Below are positions 18,399 to 26,602 of a stretch of DNA of 49,103 bases, one piece after another (the stretch's first letter is position 1; every line of letters begins with the position of its first letter). The stretch covers positions 1 to 49,103 of the forward strand of contig JAFGRB010000235.1 in NCBI GenBank assembly GCA_016935365.1, read 5' to 3'. The DNA is from Deltaproteobacteria bacterium. Lineage in GTDB: Bacteria > Myxococcota > B64-G9. Below the pieces are notes generated by a model. It did no database searches. It had not been told where the DNA came from and saw only the letters and a list, made by a program, of their open reading frames with translations. The position numbers and the translations under genes were made by a program.

Positions 18399-19321
18399 TG
18401 CGGCTCGAGCTCGAAAGCGATGAGGCGCTCCTGGGCGATTCGAGCCCATCCGATCCGCCCGGCAGGGCGTCCACGCTCAAGGCCTGCTGGATCGCGTTCT
18501 GGTCGTGCGTGGGTCTCGCTCTCTTCAAGGTCGCAGGAGGCACCCTGGGATACAATCCCCTGCTTCTCCTGGATGGGCTCACTTCTGCTGCTGTGGCCGT
18601 GGTCATCACGACGATCATCCTGGGTGTTCACATGAGCAGCGAGGAGAACACCAGCCGGAGATACGCGTACGGCAAGGGCAAGGTGCAGTATCTGATGGCC
18701 CTCCTGGCCGGCTTCGTGCTGGTCGTGGCCGCGATATTGACCCTGGGCGTCGCCATCAAGAGCTTCTTCGAGCCGGCAGACCTCCGGTCGGCCGCCATCG
18801 GAATGCTCATTGCACTGGTGCCGATATTCGGAAATGTATTGCTGTTGGTCTACCTGCGTCAGTTCAGAGCACCGTCCATCGGCAACGAGTTCAGACGGGT
18901 GTCGCGCTTGCTGATGCTCAGCATCGGATCCTCTCTGGTGGTCGTGCAGAGCTTCATCTTGACCGAGTTCGGCTTCGTTCTCGGTGACCGGATCGGCAGG
19001 TTGAGCATCTCTCTGATCGTCATCTGGCTGGGGACGATGGTCATCAAATCATCTCTGGATGGGGTGATGGATCGGAGAACGGGGAAGGATGTCGAGTCGC
19101 ACATTCGGTTGCTGGCGAGCTCTGTCGATGATGTCCAGCGCGTGGAGTGGGTACGCACGAGGCGCACAGGCCAGACCACGCACATCGACCTCGGATTGGC
19201 GCTGGACGGGAGCCTGACCATTCGCCAGTCGGACATGGTGGCTGAGAAAGTAAAAAGACTGCTTTCCAAGAAGATGGCTCAGTCCGAGAAGACCGTCAGC
19301 GTGGAGTTCTGCGCGCTCTGA
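18398..19321 (+). CDS. mamM: CDF family protein, MamM-like, with altered metal-site residues
   Basis: 307 residues with about six membrane helices and a C-terminal cytoplasmic domain, the cation diffusion facilitator layout. YAYGKGKVQYLMALLAGF matches the MamM segment YGHGKVEF. In TM2 the usual D-x-x-H-S-x-x-D becomes DGLTSAAV, so the second Asp and the His are lost, and the TM5 NR-xD/HxxD site is not recognisable. It may not transport by itself but could pair with MamB, as MamM stabilises MamB in Magnetospirillum. The C-terminal domain (RQSDMVAEKVKRLL) is conserved. Confidence 0.68.
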   Translation: MRLELESDEALLGDSSPSDPPGRASTLKACWIAFWSCVGLALFKVAGGTLGYNPLLLLDGLTSAAVAVVITTIILGVHMSSEENTSRRYAYGKGKVQYLMALLAGFVLVVAAILTLGVAIKSFFEPADLRSAAIGMLIALVPIFGNVLLLVYLRQFRAPSIGNEFRRVSRLLMLSIGSSLVVVQSFILTEFGFVLGDRIGRLSISLIVIWLGTMVIKSSLDGVMDRRTGKDVESHIRLLASSVDDVQRVEWVRTRRTGQTTHIDLGLALDGSLTIRQSDMVAEKVKRLLSKKMAQSEKTVSVEFCAL

Positions 19322-19345
19322 CGGACGGATGGAAGGAGGGATTCC

Positions 19346-19564
19346 ATGCAACAACTCATTTTCGGAGCCCTGTTGCTGCTGCTGGGTGTCTGGGGCATCG
19401 TGGCCAACTGGTACCAGTTCCTGGACATGTTGTGGTCGCTGCTGTCCATGGCCCTGCTCGTCGGCGGCATCGTGGCCATTCTGGCCGGATTGAACGGCTT
19501 CAAAAGAAGCACTGGATCGGTTGCGGAGCATCCGCGAACGAGATCGGGAAGGAGCGAGACATGA
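19346..19564 (+). CDS. mamI: MamI: two-helix magnetosome membrane protein
   Basis: 72 residues: two membrane helices (LIFGALLLLLGVWGIVANW and LLSMALLVGGIVAILAGL) joined by a short loop, with a basic tail. Length, the G-x-W-G/NWY turn and the I-A-L-x-G second helix fit MamI, which is essential for magnetosome vesicle formation. A good AAGGAGG precedes ATG 19346. It overlaps mamA by ATGA. A paralogue is at 25974. Confidence 0.75.
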   Translation: MQQLIFGALLLLLGVWGIVANWYQFLDMLWSLLSMALLVGGIVAILAGLNGFKRSTGSVAEHPRTRSGRSET

Positions 19565-20253
19565 GCCGTCCTTACGAGAGGTGTTCGGAGCAGATCGACA
19601 GCCGAGCCTGGCCATACGAGACGGGGCCGGCTCCGGTCTCCCTTTCGATCCTGTGGCCGGTGATCAAGATGGGACGCTCGTTGAAGCGAATGGTCACCTC
19701 CTACAACGACTACTTCACCATCACCCCGCAAGATCTGAAGGAGATCTATCTGAAGAAGTCACAGCTGCTGTACGAGCGGGGAGATGCCCGGGGCGCCGTC
19801 TCGTTCATGGAGAAGGCCGCGGCACTCGATCCCGAGGACCTCGATACGTTGTACGAGCTGGGCCTCGCCTACGAGAAGAACAAGGATCTGGAAGAGGCGC
19901 TCGACACGTACAAGAAGGTGAGCGAGATGAGGCCCGACAACGCCAAGGCGCATTACCGGGCCGGCTTCATCTTCCTCCGGAGACGGGAGTTCGAGGAAGC
20001 CATCAGCGCTTTCGAGGAGGCGAGGAGACTCGAGCCGCGGTCTGCGGATGTCTACTTCCGTCTGGGCCAGGCTCTCGACAGGCTGCATAGGCATGAAGAG
20101 GCCGTCGCATACTTCAACAAGGCCGTCGAGATCGACGAGGATCACCTTCCTTCCTACAAGAACATGGCATTGGCCTACGACAGCATGAACAGGCACAAGG
20201 AGGCGCTGGCCTGTCTGAAGAAAGCACTGGAGCTCGAAGAGATGCTTGCTTGA
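19561..20253 (+). CDS. mamA: MamA: TPR protein
   Basis: Start at ATG 19561, overlapping the mamI stop and preceded by GGAAGGAG. About 230 residues. After a 50-residue lead come about five tetratricopeptide repeats (for example EDLDTLYELGLAYEKNKDLE and AKAHYRAGFIFLRRREFEEA, with P-x-x-A/D ends such as DPED, RPDN, EPRS, DEDH). MamA of Magnetospirillum is 217 residues with five TPRs and coats the outside of the vesicle. Length, repeat count and neighbours (mamI before, mamQ after) all agree. Confidence 0.8.
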   Translation: MSRPYERCSEQIDSRAWPYETGPAPVSLSILWPVIKMGRSLKRMVTSYNDYFTITPQDLKEIYLKKSQLLYERGDARGAVSFMEKAAALDPEDLDTLYELGLAYEKNKDLEEALDTYKKVSEMRPDNAKAHYRAGFIFLRRREFEEAISAFEEARRLEPRSADVYFRLGQALDRLHRHEEAVAYFNKAVEIDEDHLPSYKNMALAYDSMNRHKEALACLKKALELEEMLA

Positions 20254-20911
20254 GGTGGTGAGCCAATTGACGGATGAGTACAAGGTCAGCGCCTGGGAGC
20301 TGAAAAAGCACCTGTCGCGCCAGGTGCGAAAGCTTCGGCTCCAGTACAAGATCATCATCTTGTTGCTGGTCTTGATCTGCCTGGCCATCTGCGGACACGT
20401 CATCTTCTATTACAACTACTTGACCGACCTCCAGTACGACGTCCTCACGGAGGAGAGCAAGGTTCGTACGGCGGTCCAGTACAGGAACAACTTGATCCCG
20501 GCCCTGGTCGAGAGCGTCAGGAGCTTCGTGCAGCACGAGGACAACGTCTTCAACCGGACGGTGGATGCGCGCGAGAGAACGCTGTCGGTGAACAAGCTGC
20601 TCTCGGGTGGAGACCGGAGGCCTACCGACGATGCGAGCCGGGATGTGCTGCAGAGGATCATGGCCATCGGAGAGCAGTACCCGCTTCTCAAGACGGGCGA
20701 TTCCTACCAGTTGCTCATGAAGCAGCTGTCGGAAGCGGAGGAAAAGATTATGGCACAGCGGATCCTATACAGCGATGTGCTGAACACGTATACGACGGCC
20801 ATGTCGATGTTCCCGGGGAACATCTATGCGGCGTTGTTCGGATTCCCCTCCTATGACTACTTCAAGTGCAGCAAGGGTTCGGAATGGTCCCCGATCGGCA
20901 TTTCGAAGTAG
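20246..20911 (+). CDS. mamQ: MamQ: LemA-family membrane protein
   Basis: About 221 residues. One N-terminal membrane helix (IIILLLVLICLAICGHVIFY) is followed by the LemA signature YNYLTD...YRNNLIPALVESVRSF (LemA: YNxLV...RRxDLIPNLVExVKGY) and a helical bundle. MamQ is the LemA-family member needed for magnetosome membrane formation. The start is uncertain: TTG 20246 overlaps mamA by eight bases, while GTG 20258 and TTG 20267 are also possible, the last with GAGGTGGTGAG upstream. It lacks the longer C-terminal tail of the Magnetospirillum protein. Confidence 0.8.
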   Translation: MLEVVSQLTDEYKVSAWELKKHLSRQVRKLRLQYKIIILLLVLICLAICGHVIFYYNYLTDLQYDVLTEESKVRTAVQYRNNLIPALVESVRSFVQHEDNVFNRTVDARERTLSVNKLLSGGDRRPTDDASRDVLQRIMAIGEQYPLLKTGDSYQLLMKQLSEAEEKIMAQRILYSDVLNTYTTAMSMFPGNIYAALFGFPSYDYFKCSKGSEWSPIGISK

Positions 20912-20920
20912 CCAGAAGAT

Positions 20921-21841
20921 GTGCGAATGCCCATGGACAGCAGCGTCAGACACAACGAGATCCTACCGAGGTGCCACTGGTGTGCCGCCCATGTGGGCGA
21001 TGTCGCGCTGTGGGGCAACGTGTTCCTGTTTGCCGTGAAGCTCCTGTGCGGCTCCGAGGGCGACTCCAGGGCCGTGATGGCGGACGCGGCGCACTCTGCG
21101 GCCGACGTCCTGCTGGCGCTCATCCTGATGTTGTGTCTGAGGATCAGCAAGGTCCCTCCGGACGAGGAGCATCCATACGGGCGCGGGAGCATCGAGTACA
21201 TCGCCTCCCTCTTTGTCGGCATCTCGTTGACGTCTGTCGCTGGGCTCATCGTCTACACGTCGATAGCGGACATCGCAAGCGGCGTGGAGCACCAGCCGAC
21301 GATGATGGCGACGCTGGGGCTGATCATCTCCATCATGGGAAACGAGCTGATGTTCCGCCACAGCCTCTGTTGCGGGGCGAGGTTCGGCTCTCCCGCGATG
21401 ATCGCCAATGCCTGGGAAAACCGAGCAGATGTCTACTCCTCTCTGGCGGCCCTGCTCGGCGTGGTCGGTGCGCAGATGGGCCTGTTGTTCATGGATCCGC
21501 TCGGCGCGATCGTCGTGGCGATCTTGCTCCTGCACTCCGCTTTTCAGATGACCCGTAGCGCCTGGCGCGGGATCCTGGACCACTCTCTCGATGTGTCGAT
21601 GGAGAGCCGGATCAGGAAGCTGGCGCTGTCGGAGAAGGGCGTCCTGGGGTTGGCCTCGCTGCAGACGAGGGCAATCGGCCAGTACTTGGGAATCGACCTG
21701 ACGCTTGAAGTCTCACCACGGATCAGCCTGGGCGAGGGCTGTGAGATCTGCGATCGGGTCAAGTCCATCTTGCGGGACAGGCTGGAAAAGACGGCGTTGA
21801 TCACCGTGAGCACCGTCGGGAAGGATGTCGGCGATGATTGA
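20921..21841 (+). CDS. mamB: MamB: CDF iron transporter
   Basis: About 306 residues (GTG 20921; ATG 20927 also possible). The N-terminus has CHWC, matching the CxxC lead of MamB. TM2 carries an intact site DAAHSAAD, followed by PPDEEHPYGRGSIEYIASLF (MamB: PADERYPFGYGNIQYISS). The stretch NELMFRHSLCC...SPAMIANAWENRADVYSS matches MamB NELMYRYQIC...SPAIIANAWDNRSDAISS closely, including the TM5 Asp. MamB imports iron into the vesicle and is required for vesicle formation. It is the best-recognised mam protein here and anchors the identification of the cluster. Confidence 0.88.
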   Translation: MRMPMDSSVRHNEILPRCHWCAAHVGDVALWGNVFLFAVKLLCGSEGDSRAVMADAAHSAADVLLALILMLCLRISKVPPDEEHPYGRGSIEYIASLFVGISLTSVAGLIVYTSIADIASGVEHQPTMMATLGLIISIMGNELMFRHSLCCGARFGSPAMIANAWENRADVYSSLAALLGVVGAQMGLLFMDPLGAIVVAILLLHSAFQMTRSAWRGILDHSLDVSMESRIRKLALSEKGVLGLASLQTRAIGQYLGIDLTLEVSPRISLGEGCEICDRVKSILRDRLEKTALITVSTVGKDVGDD

Positions 21842-24800
21842 CGATATCGCAAACGGAAAATCCGCTGCAGCGGCGAAGAGTGCCTCCAAGGGAAGACGGA
21901 GCTTCGCATGGAGAGCTTTCTGGGTCCTTCTCTCGCTTGCGGCCCTGGGCCTGCTGTGCCTGATAGCCTTTCCGAAACTGCGAAAGGAGCTGCACGATCT
22001 GATCGAGGACAAGAATGGCCCACCGCGAACGGCAGCCTATCTCGGCATGTCCGTCCAGGATCTGAATGCGTCGATGGCCAAGGCGATGGAGCTGAAAAGC
22101 GATACGGGTGTGGTGATCACCAGGGTGGTCCATTCCTCTCCTGCCGACAGAGCCGGGCTCAAGACCGGCGACATCGTGCTGCGCTTCAAGCAGACAAAAG
22201 TGGAGAGAGTCGCCGAGCTCGAGGCTCTGATAGCCGGTTCCGAGCCAGGCGATACGTGCAGCATCGTGGTGGACAGGCAAGATCAGCAGAGATCGTTCTA
22301 CGTGGAGCTTGCGGCGCAACCCACCTATCTGATGAAAGTCGCCATGAGCACCAAGACGGATCTGGACAGCCAATGGGGCTGCACGCTGGCCCCGATCTCT
22401 CCGGATCTGGTCGGACAGCTATCGCTGCCCGCCTCCATCTCGGGTGTGGCAGTCGTGGCCGTGGATCAGGGTGGTCTGGCGAAGAAGGCGGGCATGCTGC
22501 CGGGCGACGTCATCGTCAGCGTGAACCGCGAGCCGACGCCGGACCTGAGCAGCTTCTATCGGGCCATCGAGGATGGACAGACCCTGGTGCTGGAGGTCTA
22601 CAGGAATGGCGAGGCCGTATTCCTGACTGTCGATGCGAGCACTGCATCCTCTCCCCTGGCCACCATCGCCGGCAGCGTCCGGGAGAGCTCGTCGATCCCG
22701 CAGCGCGTGGCGGTTGCTGCCGATGGGAACGGGCCGTCCGCCCAGCTGTCGCTTCGCTTCGGAACCGCGCCGTTTTTCATCATCTCCGACCTGACCAGCG
22801 ACATGTTCATGGCGGTGAAGAACGAGGTCCAGACGAGCAGCCGAGGATTCGGGATCGCCGCAGCGCAGCTCGTGGCGGCCCAGGGCGTGGGCGCGGCGAT
22901 CTCCAGAGATTACGGTCCTCAGGCATACGACGCGCTGAAGGTCCTGAACATCGTACCCTACACTGCCGAGGGGGGAACGGTATCCGATGTCCTGAAGAAG
23001 TACCGAGCAGGGCTTCTGAGCGAGGCCTCTCAGGCCACCCTGCCGGGATACAGCTACTCCCGGAGCATCGTCGCGACGGGCGGCGGCTCCTCCGGGGACG
23101 AAGAAGAGGAGCAGAGCGGTTACAAGGGAAAACCCTCGAGCATTCCGCCCCAGGGGAAGTACGATCCTGCACAGGATCCATCGAGCTCCGTGCAGGCGGT
23201 GGCAGGCTCCAGCCAGCGCACGGAGTACTGCTACTGCCCCATCTGCCAGAAGCTCTTTCCGCACCCGCCGAGCATCTCGTGTGCTGACTTGACATGTCCG
23301 GACTGCGGTACTCGACTGCGCACCTGGGATCCGGGCTCGAACTCCCTCGCGGTCGGCTCCGGTGCGCCCGCGGCCGGAAGTGCGCCTGCGAGCACCGGAA
23401 GCGCTCCATTCGCCGGCATTCCCTTCGCCGGTCAGGCCATGACGCGAGTCCTTCCGACGGGAGCCAACCCCTCGGCCGCTGGCGTCTCGTCCAGCAGCGC
23501 GAGCTCTCCTTTCGCGGGCGCGCCTTTCGCCAGCCCGGCAGCGCCTCAGCTCCCTGCAGCCGGCAACAGCCCTCTGGTAGGAGGGGGAGCGATCGGGAGC
23601 GCGCCGATGGGTGCTGCAGCCATGGCCAGCATGCCCACGGCGCGAGCTCCGATCGCCAGCGCTGCCTCGACGCAGAACCAGGGCCAGATGCGACTCGGCG
23701 CGACGGGCACCGGGCTCCTGCAGGACCTCTCGCCGCTCTATCTCAATCAGCAGACGCAGTACTGCTACTGTCCGGTCTGCCATACCATCCACGAGCATCC
23801 TCCGGGCGTGCCATGCTCTTCGCTCGTCTGCCCTGTGTGCGGGAGCCGGCTGCTGAGCCTGACCGCGGCCCTCAGTCTCCTGCCCGCAGCGCAGGCCATG
23901 GCCGGTCTCTCTCCCATGGGCCAGATCCCGACGGCGCTGGCGACCGAGATGGCGACTCTCTCGATGACGAGCCAGACTCCTTTCCAGGGCTCACCGCAGA
24001 GACCATCCTACTCCGGAGCTGCAAAGGGGCAGAGAGATCTCGACGCCAGTGCATCGCCAGCGGGACAGATCTCGGTCGGTGTGACCGTGGCCGGGCCGAA
24101 CACGGCACCGTCTCAGATGGGTCAGGTCAGCGCCGGGATGACAATAGGGGGCAAGCCCGAGACGATTCCCCCCGTGGGCCCGGGTCAGGCTGTGACCGCT
24201 GTGTCCGGACCGACCACGATCCCGCCAGGGGTGCCGCGGACATCGGGCGCCACGCCGGGACAGGCTGCGGCGATCGTCACGGTCGCGGGCCAGCCCATGG
24301 CCATTCCCGGCCAGTCCTCGACCCGGACCATGGCCCCCGGGCAGGTCATGGTCAACTCGCAGATGGGAATGACCTCTGCGAGCAGGACGACCGCATCAGC
24401 CGCAACGAACGTCACGGGCATGCCGACAGCGGGCACCCTCGGCACGAGTGCCTCCACGGGGCTGCTTCAGGGAGCCGTGGACGGAGAGTGCATCTGCCCT
24501 CGATGCGGCGCGAAGGTTCCTCATGTCCGGGGGACTGCCTGCTACACCACGACTTGCCCGGTCTGCGGCACGCCGATGGTTCGAGACGGCGCCGTGATCG
24601 GACAGCTCGGCCTGTCCGCGGCTCGGACTGTGGCGGGGGATGCCGCCTCGTCCGCGGTGACGATAACAGGGGATGATGCGGGAAAGATCTGCATCGCCAC
24701 GTCGGGCTCGTCCATGAGCGATCACATCGCACCCATGTTCGATCGGGCTCCATATTTCATGATCGTGGGCTTGGGCACGTGCAAGGTCGTGGCCAATCCC

Positions 24801-25088
24801 AACGTGGATGATCGGACCGGTGCCGGGGTCCAGTCTGCCCAGCTCGTGGTGAGCGAGGGCTCGAATGTGGTCATCACCAACGATATCAGCGTCAAGGCCC
24901 TGGAGGAGCTATCCAGGCTTCGCATCCGCGTCTACACGGGCGTGAGCGGCACGGCCGCACAGGGGCTGGAGTGGTATCAGGCCGGCCGTCTGACTCCGTC
25001 CACGCTCGACGCAGGGAGCCACGAGGAGCACGAAGAGCACGGCGCGAGCAAGGGCAAGGGGACGACGTCTTCTACGCGCAAGCTCTAG
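21834..25088 (+). CDS. giant fusion: membrane helix - 2 PDZ - NifX-like - 3 zinc-ribbon motifs - NifX-like
   Basis: ATG 21834 is preferred because GGAAGGA lies eight bases upstream; it overlaps mamB. About 1084 residues. After one membrane helix (WVLLSLAALGLLCLIAF, about 28-46) come PDZ1 (about 62-158, SSPADRAGLKTGDIV) and PDZ2 (about 172-268, GGLAKKAGMLPGDVI). Next is a dinitrogenase FeMo-cofactor (NifX/NifB-type) domain (about 292-405, LRFGTAPFFII...GIAAAQLVA). Three Cys4 motifs of the form CPxC-x11-C-x4-CPxC follow, at about 470, 645 and 890, set in long Ser/Ala/Met/Pro linkers. A second NifX-like domain (about 950-1065, IAPMFDRAPYFMIVG) and a His/Glu tail end the protein. PDZ plus metal-binding modules suggest an iron-handling scaffold on the vesicle. 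The motif KGKPSSIPPQGK is shared with the 16464 product. Confidence 0.8.
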   Translation: MIDDIANGKSAAAAKSASKGRRSFAWRAFWVLLSLAALGLLCLIAFPKLRKELHDLIEDKNGPPRTAAYLGMSVQDLNASMAKAMELKSDTGVVITRVVHSSPADRAGLKTGDIVLRFKQTKVERVAELEALIAGSEPGDTCSIVVDRQDQQRSFYVELAAQPTYLMKVAMSTKTDLDSQWGCTLAPISPDLVGQLSLPASISGVAVVAVDQGGLAKKAGMLPGDVIVSVNREPTPDLSSFYRAIEDGQTLVLEVYRNGEAVFLTVDASTASSPLATIAGSVRESSSIPQRVAVAADGNGPSAQLSLRFGTAPFFIISDLTSDMFMAVKNEVQTSSRGFGIAAAQLVAAQGVGAAISRDYGPQAYDALKVLNIVPYTAEGGTVSDVLKKYRAGLLSEASQATLPGYSYSRSIVATGGGSSGDEEEEQSGYKGKPSSIPPQGKYDPAQDPSSSVQAVAGSSQRTEYCYCPICQKLFPHPPSISCADLTCPDCGTRLRTWDPGSNSLAVGSGAPAAGSAPASTGSAPFAGIPFAGQAMTRVLPTGANPSAAGVSSSSASSPFAGAPFASPAAPQLPAAGNSPLVGGGAIGSAPMGAAAMASMPTARAPIASAASTQNQGQMRLGATGTGLLQDLSPLYLNQQTQYCYCPVCHTIHEHPPGVPCSSLVCPVCGSRLLSLTAALSLLPAAQAMAGLSPMGQIPTALATEMATLSMTSQTPFQGSPQRPSYSGAAKGQRDLDASASPAGQISVGVTVAGPNTAPSQMGQVSAGMTIGGKPETIPPVGPGQAVTAVSGPTTIPPGVPRTSGATPGQAAAIVTVAGQPMAIPGQSSTRTMAPGQVMVNSQMGMTSASRTTASAATNVTGMPTAGTLGTSASTGLLQGAVDGECICPRCGAKVPHVRGTACYTTTCPVCGTPMVRDGAVIGQLGLSAARTVAGDAASSAVTITGDDAGKICIATSGSSMSDHIAPMFDRAPYFMIVGLGTCKVVANPNVDDRTGAGVQSAQLVVSEGSNVVITNDISVKALEELSRLRIRVYTGVSGTAAQGLEWYQAGRLTPSTLDAGSHEEHEEHGASKGKGTTSSTRKL

Positions 25089-25111
25089 CGAGTACGCAGG
25101 GATCGAGAGCG

Positions 25112-25963
25112 ATGACGAGTTCTGGGAGCAAAGCTGCATTGCTGGTCGTCCTGGCCCTGCTGGCCACGGCGCAGATCGTCCTGTTGGCGGTGTATGCCTT
25201 CCTTCCGTGGGACGTTCGGAGGCCAGGCCCACGCAGCGCCGTACGGGCCAGCGTCGTATCGATGCCGGGCGCCATCCAGCCCGCATCCTGCTCCACCGAG
25301 GATCTCGGCGTGGCGGTGTCCAGGGTTCGCGCTTCCGTCGCCTACATCACCGGCCACCGGCAGACGACCGGCATCTCGCCGTCCAGGGGCCCGATTTCCT
25401 TTTCCGAGGCGTCTCTGACCGGCGACAAGATGGGATCGGGGATCATCTTCGATCCGAAGGGCTTCATCCTGACGAACTATCATGTGATTTCCGACACGAG
25501 CGAGCTCCGGGCAAGCGTCTTCGGGGATCGAGGCATGCTCTATCCGTGTGAGGTCGTCTACTCGGAGCCCAGCCTGGATCTGGCCGTCATCAGGATACAG
25601 GCGCCATACGATCTGCCCGCGGCCTCGCTCGGCAACTCCGACATGCTCGAGACTGGCGAGGAGGTGCTGGCCATCGGGAGCCCGTTCAACCTGGAGCAGT
25701 CCGTCACACATGGGATCGTCAGCGACACCAAGCGCACCGTCACCATCGACGGACGCAATTACGAGGATCTTCTCCAGACCGACGCGGCCATCAACTCTGG
25801 CAACAGCGGCGGAGCGCTGATCAACACGTCGGGAGAGGTCGTCGGGATCAACGTGGCCATCTACGCGCCGAGCAGGGTCTACTGCGGCGTGGGGTTCGCC
25901 ATTCCGATCAACCGCGCGAAGCTGCTGTTGATGAAGATCAAGTACCCCGAGGGAAAATCGTGA
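25112..25963 (+). CDS. mamE: membrane-anchored HtrA-type serine protease (MamE-like)
   Basis: Start ATG 25112, followed by a membrane helix (LLVVLALLATAQIVLLAVYAF); the frame is open further upstream, but that would overlap the previous gene. About 283 residues. The catalytic triad is complete: His in LTNYHVIS, Asp in SLDLAVIRI and Ser in NSGNSGGALIN. There are no PDZ domains and no CxxCH motif. MamE of Magnetospirillum is protease-heme-PDZ; here the PDZ parts sit in separate proteins (16464, 21834), so MamE functions look split. It is the only active-looking protease of the cluster and likely processes magnetosome proteins. Confidence 0.72.
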   Translation: MTSSGSKAALLVVLALLATAQIVLLAVYAFLPWDVRRPGPRSAVRASVVSMPGAIQPASCSTEDLGVAVSRVRASVAYITGHRQTTGISPSRGPISFSEASLTGDKMGSGIIFDPKGFILTNYHVISDTSELRASVFGDRGMLYPCEVVYSEPSLDLAVIRIQAPYDLPAASLGNSDMLETGEEVLAIGSPFNLEQSVTHGIVSDTKRTVTIDGRNYEDLLQTDAAINSGNSGGALINTSGEVVGINVAIYAPSRVYCGVGFAIPINRAKLLLMKIKYPEGKS

Positions 25964-25973
25964 GGAGAGGCTC

Positions 25974-26168
25974 ATGCTGAATATCATTGTCGGAATCTGC
26001 TTGCTGTCTCTGGGTATCGGCGGCGTCTTGACCAACTGGTGGGCCATCATCGACTTCATCACCGTGGTGATCCCCCTGGTGCTGGTCGTGCTGGGCGTGC
26101 TGTCCATCCTGTCCGGACTGGGATCCCGTAAGGCCCGACAGATGACCGGCGCGAAGAGATCTGGTTAG
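25974..26168 (+). CDS. mamI: second MamI-like two-helix protein
   Basis: 64 residues with two helices (IIVGICLLSLGIGGVLTNWW and VVIPLVLVVLGVLSILSGLG), the same NW turn between them as the protein at 19346, and a basic tail. The two differ enough to be old paralogues. AGGAGAGG stands just before ATG 25974. One may be better called a MamI-related protein; which is the true orthologue cannot be settled here. Confidence 0.7.
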   Translation: MLNIIVGICLLSLGIGGVLTNWWAIIDFITVVIPLVLVVLGVLSILSGLGSRKARQMTGAKRSG

Positions 26169-26195
26169 CGAGTACGGGAAAGGAGGCAGGGTATC

Positions 26196-26321
26196 ATGTC
26201 TTTCGGAGGAATCATCCTTTTGGCCCTGGTGGTCACGGTGGTCGTGATCTACGTGAAGGTGAGGAAGAACAGCCAGAAGCTCAAGGAGCTGGACGACATT
26301 CTGGGCAAGCCTGGCAAGTGA
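26196..26321 (+). CDS. 41-residue single-pass membrane miniprotein
   Basis: ATG 26196, nine bases after AGGAGG, to TGA 26321. One membrane helix (GIILLALVVTVVVIYV) then a charged helix (VRKNSQKLKELDDILGK). Last gene of the first mam operon. Similar in plan to the 38-residue protein at 16304. Family not recognised. Confidence 0.6.
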   Translation: MSFGGIILLALVVTVVVIYVKVRKNSQKLKELDDILGKPGK

Positions 26322-26330
26322 GCGGGCAAG

Positions 26331-26349
26331 CCCGCCGACGCGAGGCGGG
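26331..26349 (+). terminator. GC-rich hairpin after the first mam operon
   Basis: CCCGCC (26331-26336) pairs with GGCGGG (26344-26349) around a seven-base loop; an overlapping GCGGGC-AA-GCCCGC dyad lies just before it (26322-26335). There is no T-run, so this may be a mutually exclusive hairpin pair or a factor-assisted terminator. The remaining bases up to 26514 show no gene I can support. Confidence 0.35.
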
Positions 26350-26514
26350 TCGCGATTCCCTGGATGCTTGCCGTCGCACAGGCACCGGCAGGCCGTCTTA
26401 TCGCTGCGGGCCTTTCTCCAGGCGCAGATCTTGTCGACAACAGTTGCTGGCGGCCGTGCTCTGCGATCGAGTGTGCCGATGACCAGCACTGGACAGGCTG
26501 GACCTTGCTCGGGG

Positions 26515-26530
26515 GGGCATGTTTCTTGCG
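26515..26530 (+). promoter_or_regulatory. candidate sigma54 promoter before the acidic-repeat gene
   Basis: GGGCATG-TTTC-TTGCG: GG and GC are ten bases apart and the -12 box is TTGC; only the first T of the -24 box is replaced by G. It is 73 bases before ATG 26603. A 10-bp palindrome TTGTCGACAA (26431-26440) lies upstream. Confidence 0.55.
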
Positions 26531-26602
26531 AGCGAATCCGCTGATCGCATTGTTCTGAGCGGGCGCCGCCCGCAGGAATGTGAGAAGAGAGGAGCGCGAG
26601 GA

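Noticed and set aside
23760-23790. CPVCH in the large fusion protein as a c-type heme (magnetochrome) motif
   Set aside because: The same place in the two sister motifs reads CPIC-Q and CPRC-G, and each is followed by C-x4-CPxC. The set is better explained as Cys4 zinc-ribbon motifs; the His is probably chance.
26364-26558. Open frame of about 64 codons between the two operons
   Set aside because: No ribosome site, unnatural composition, and it overlaps the sigma54-like element at 26515.
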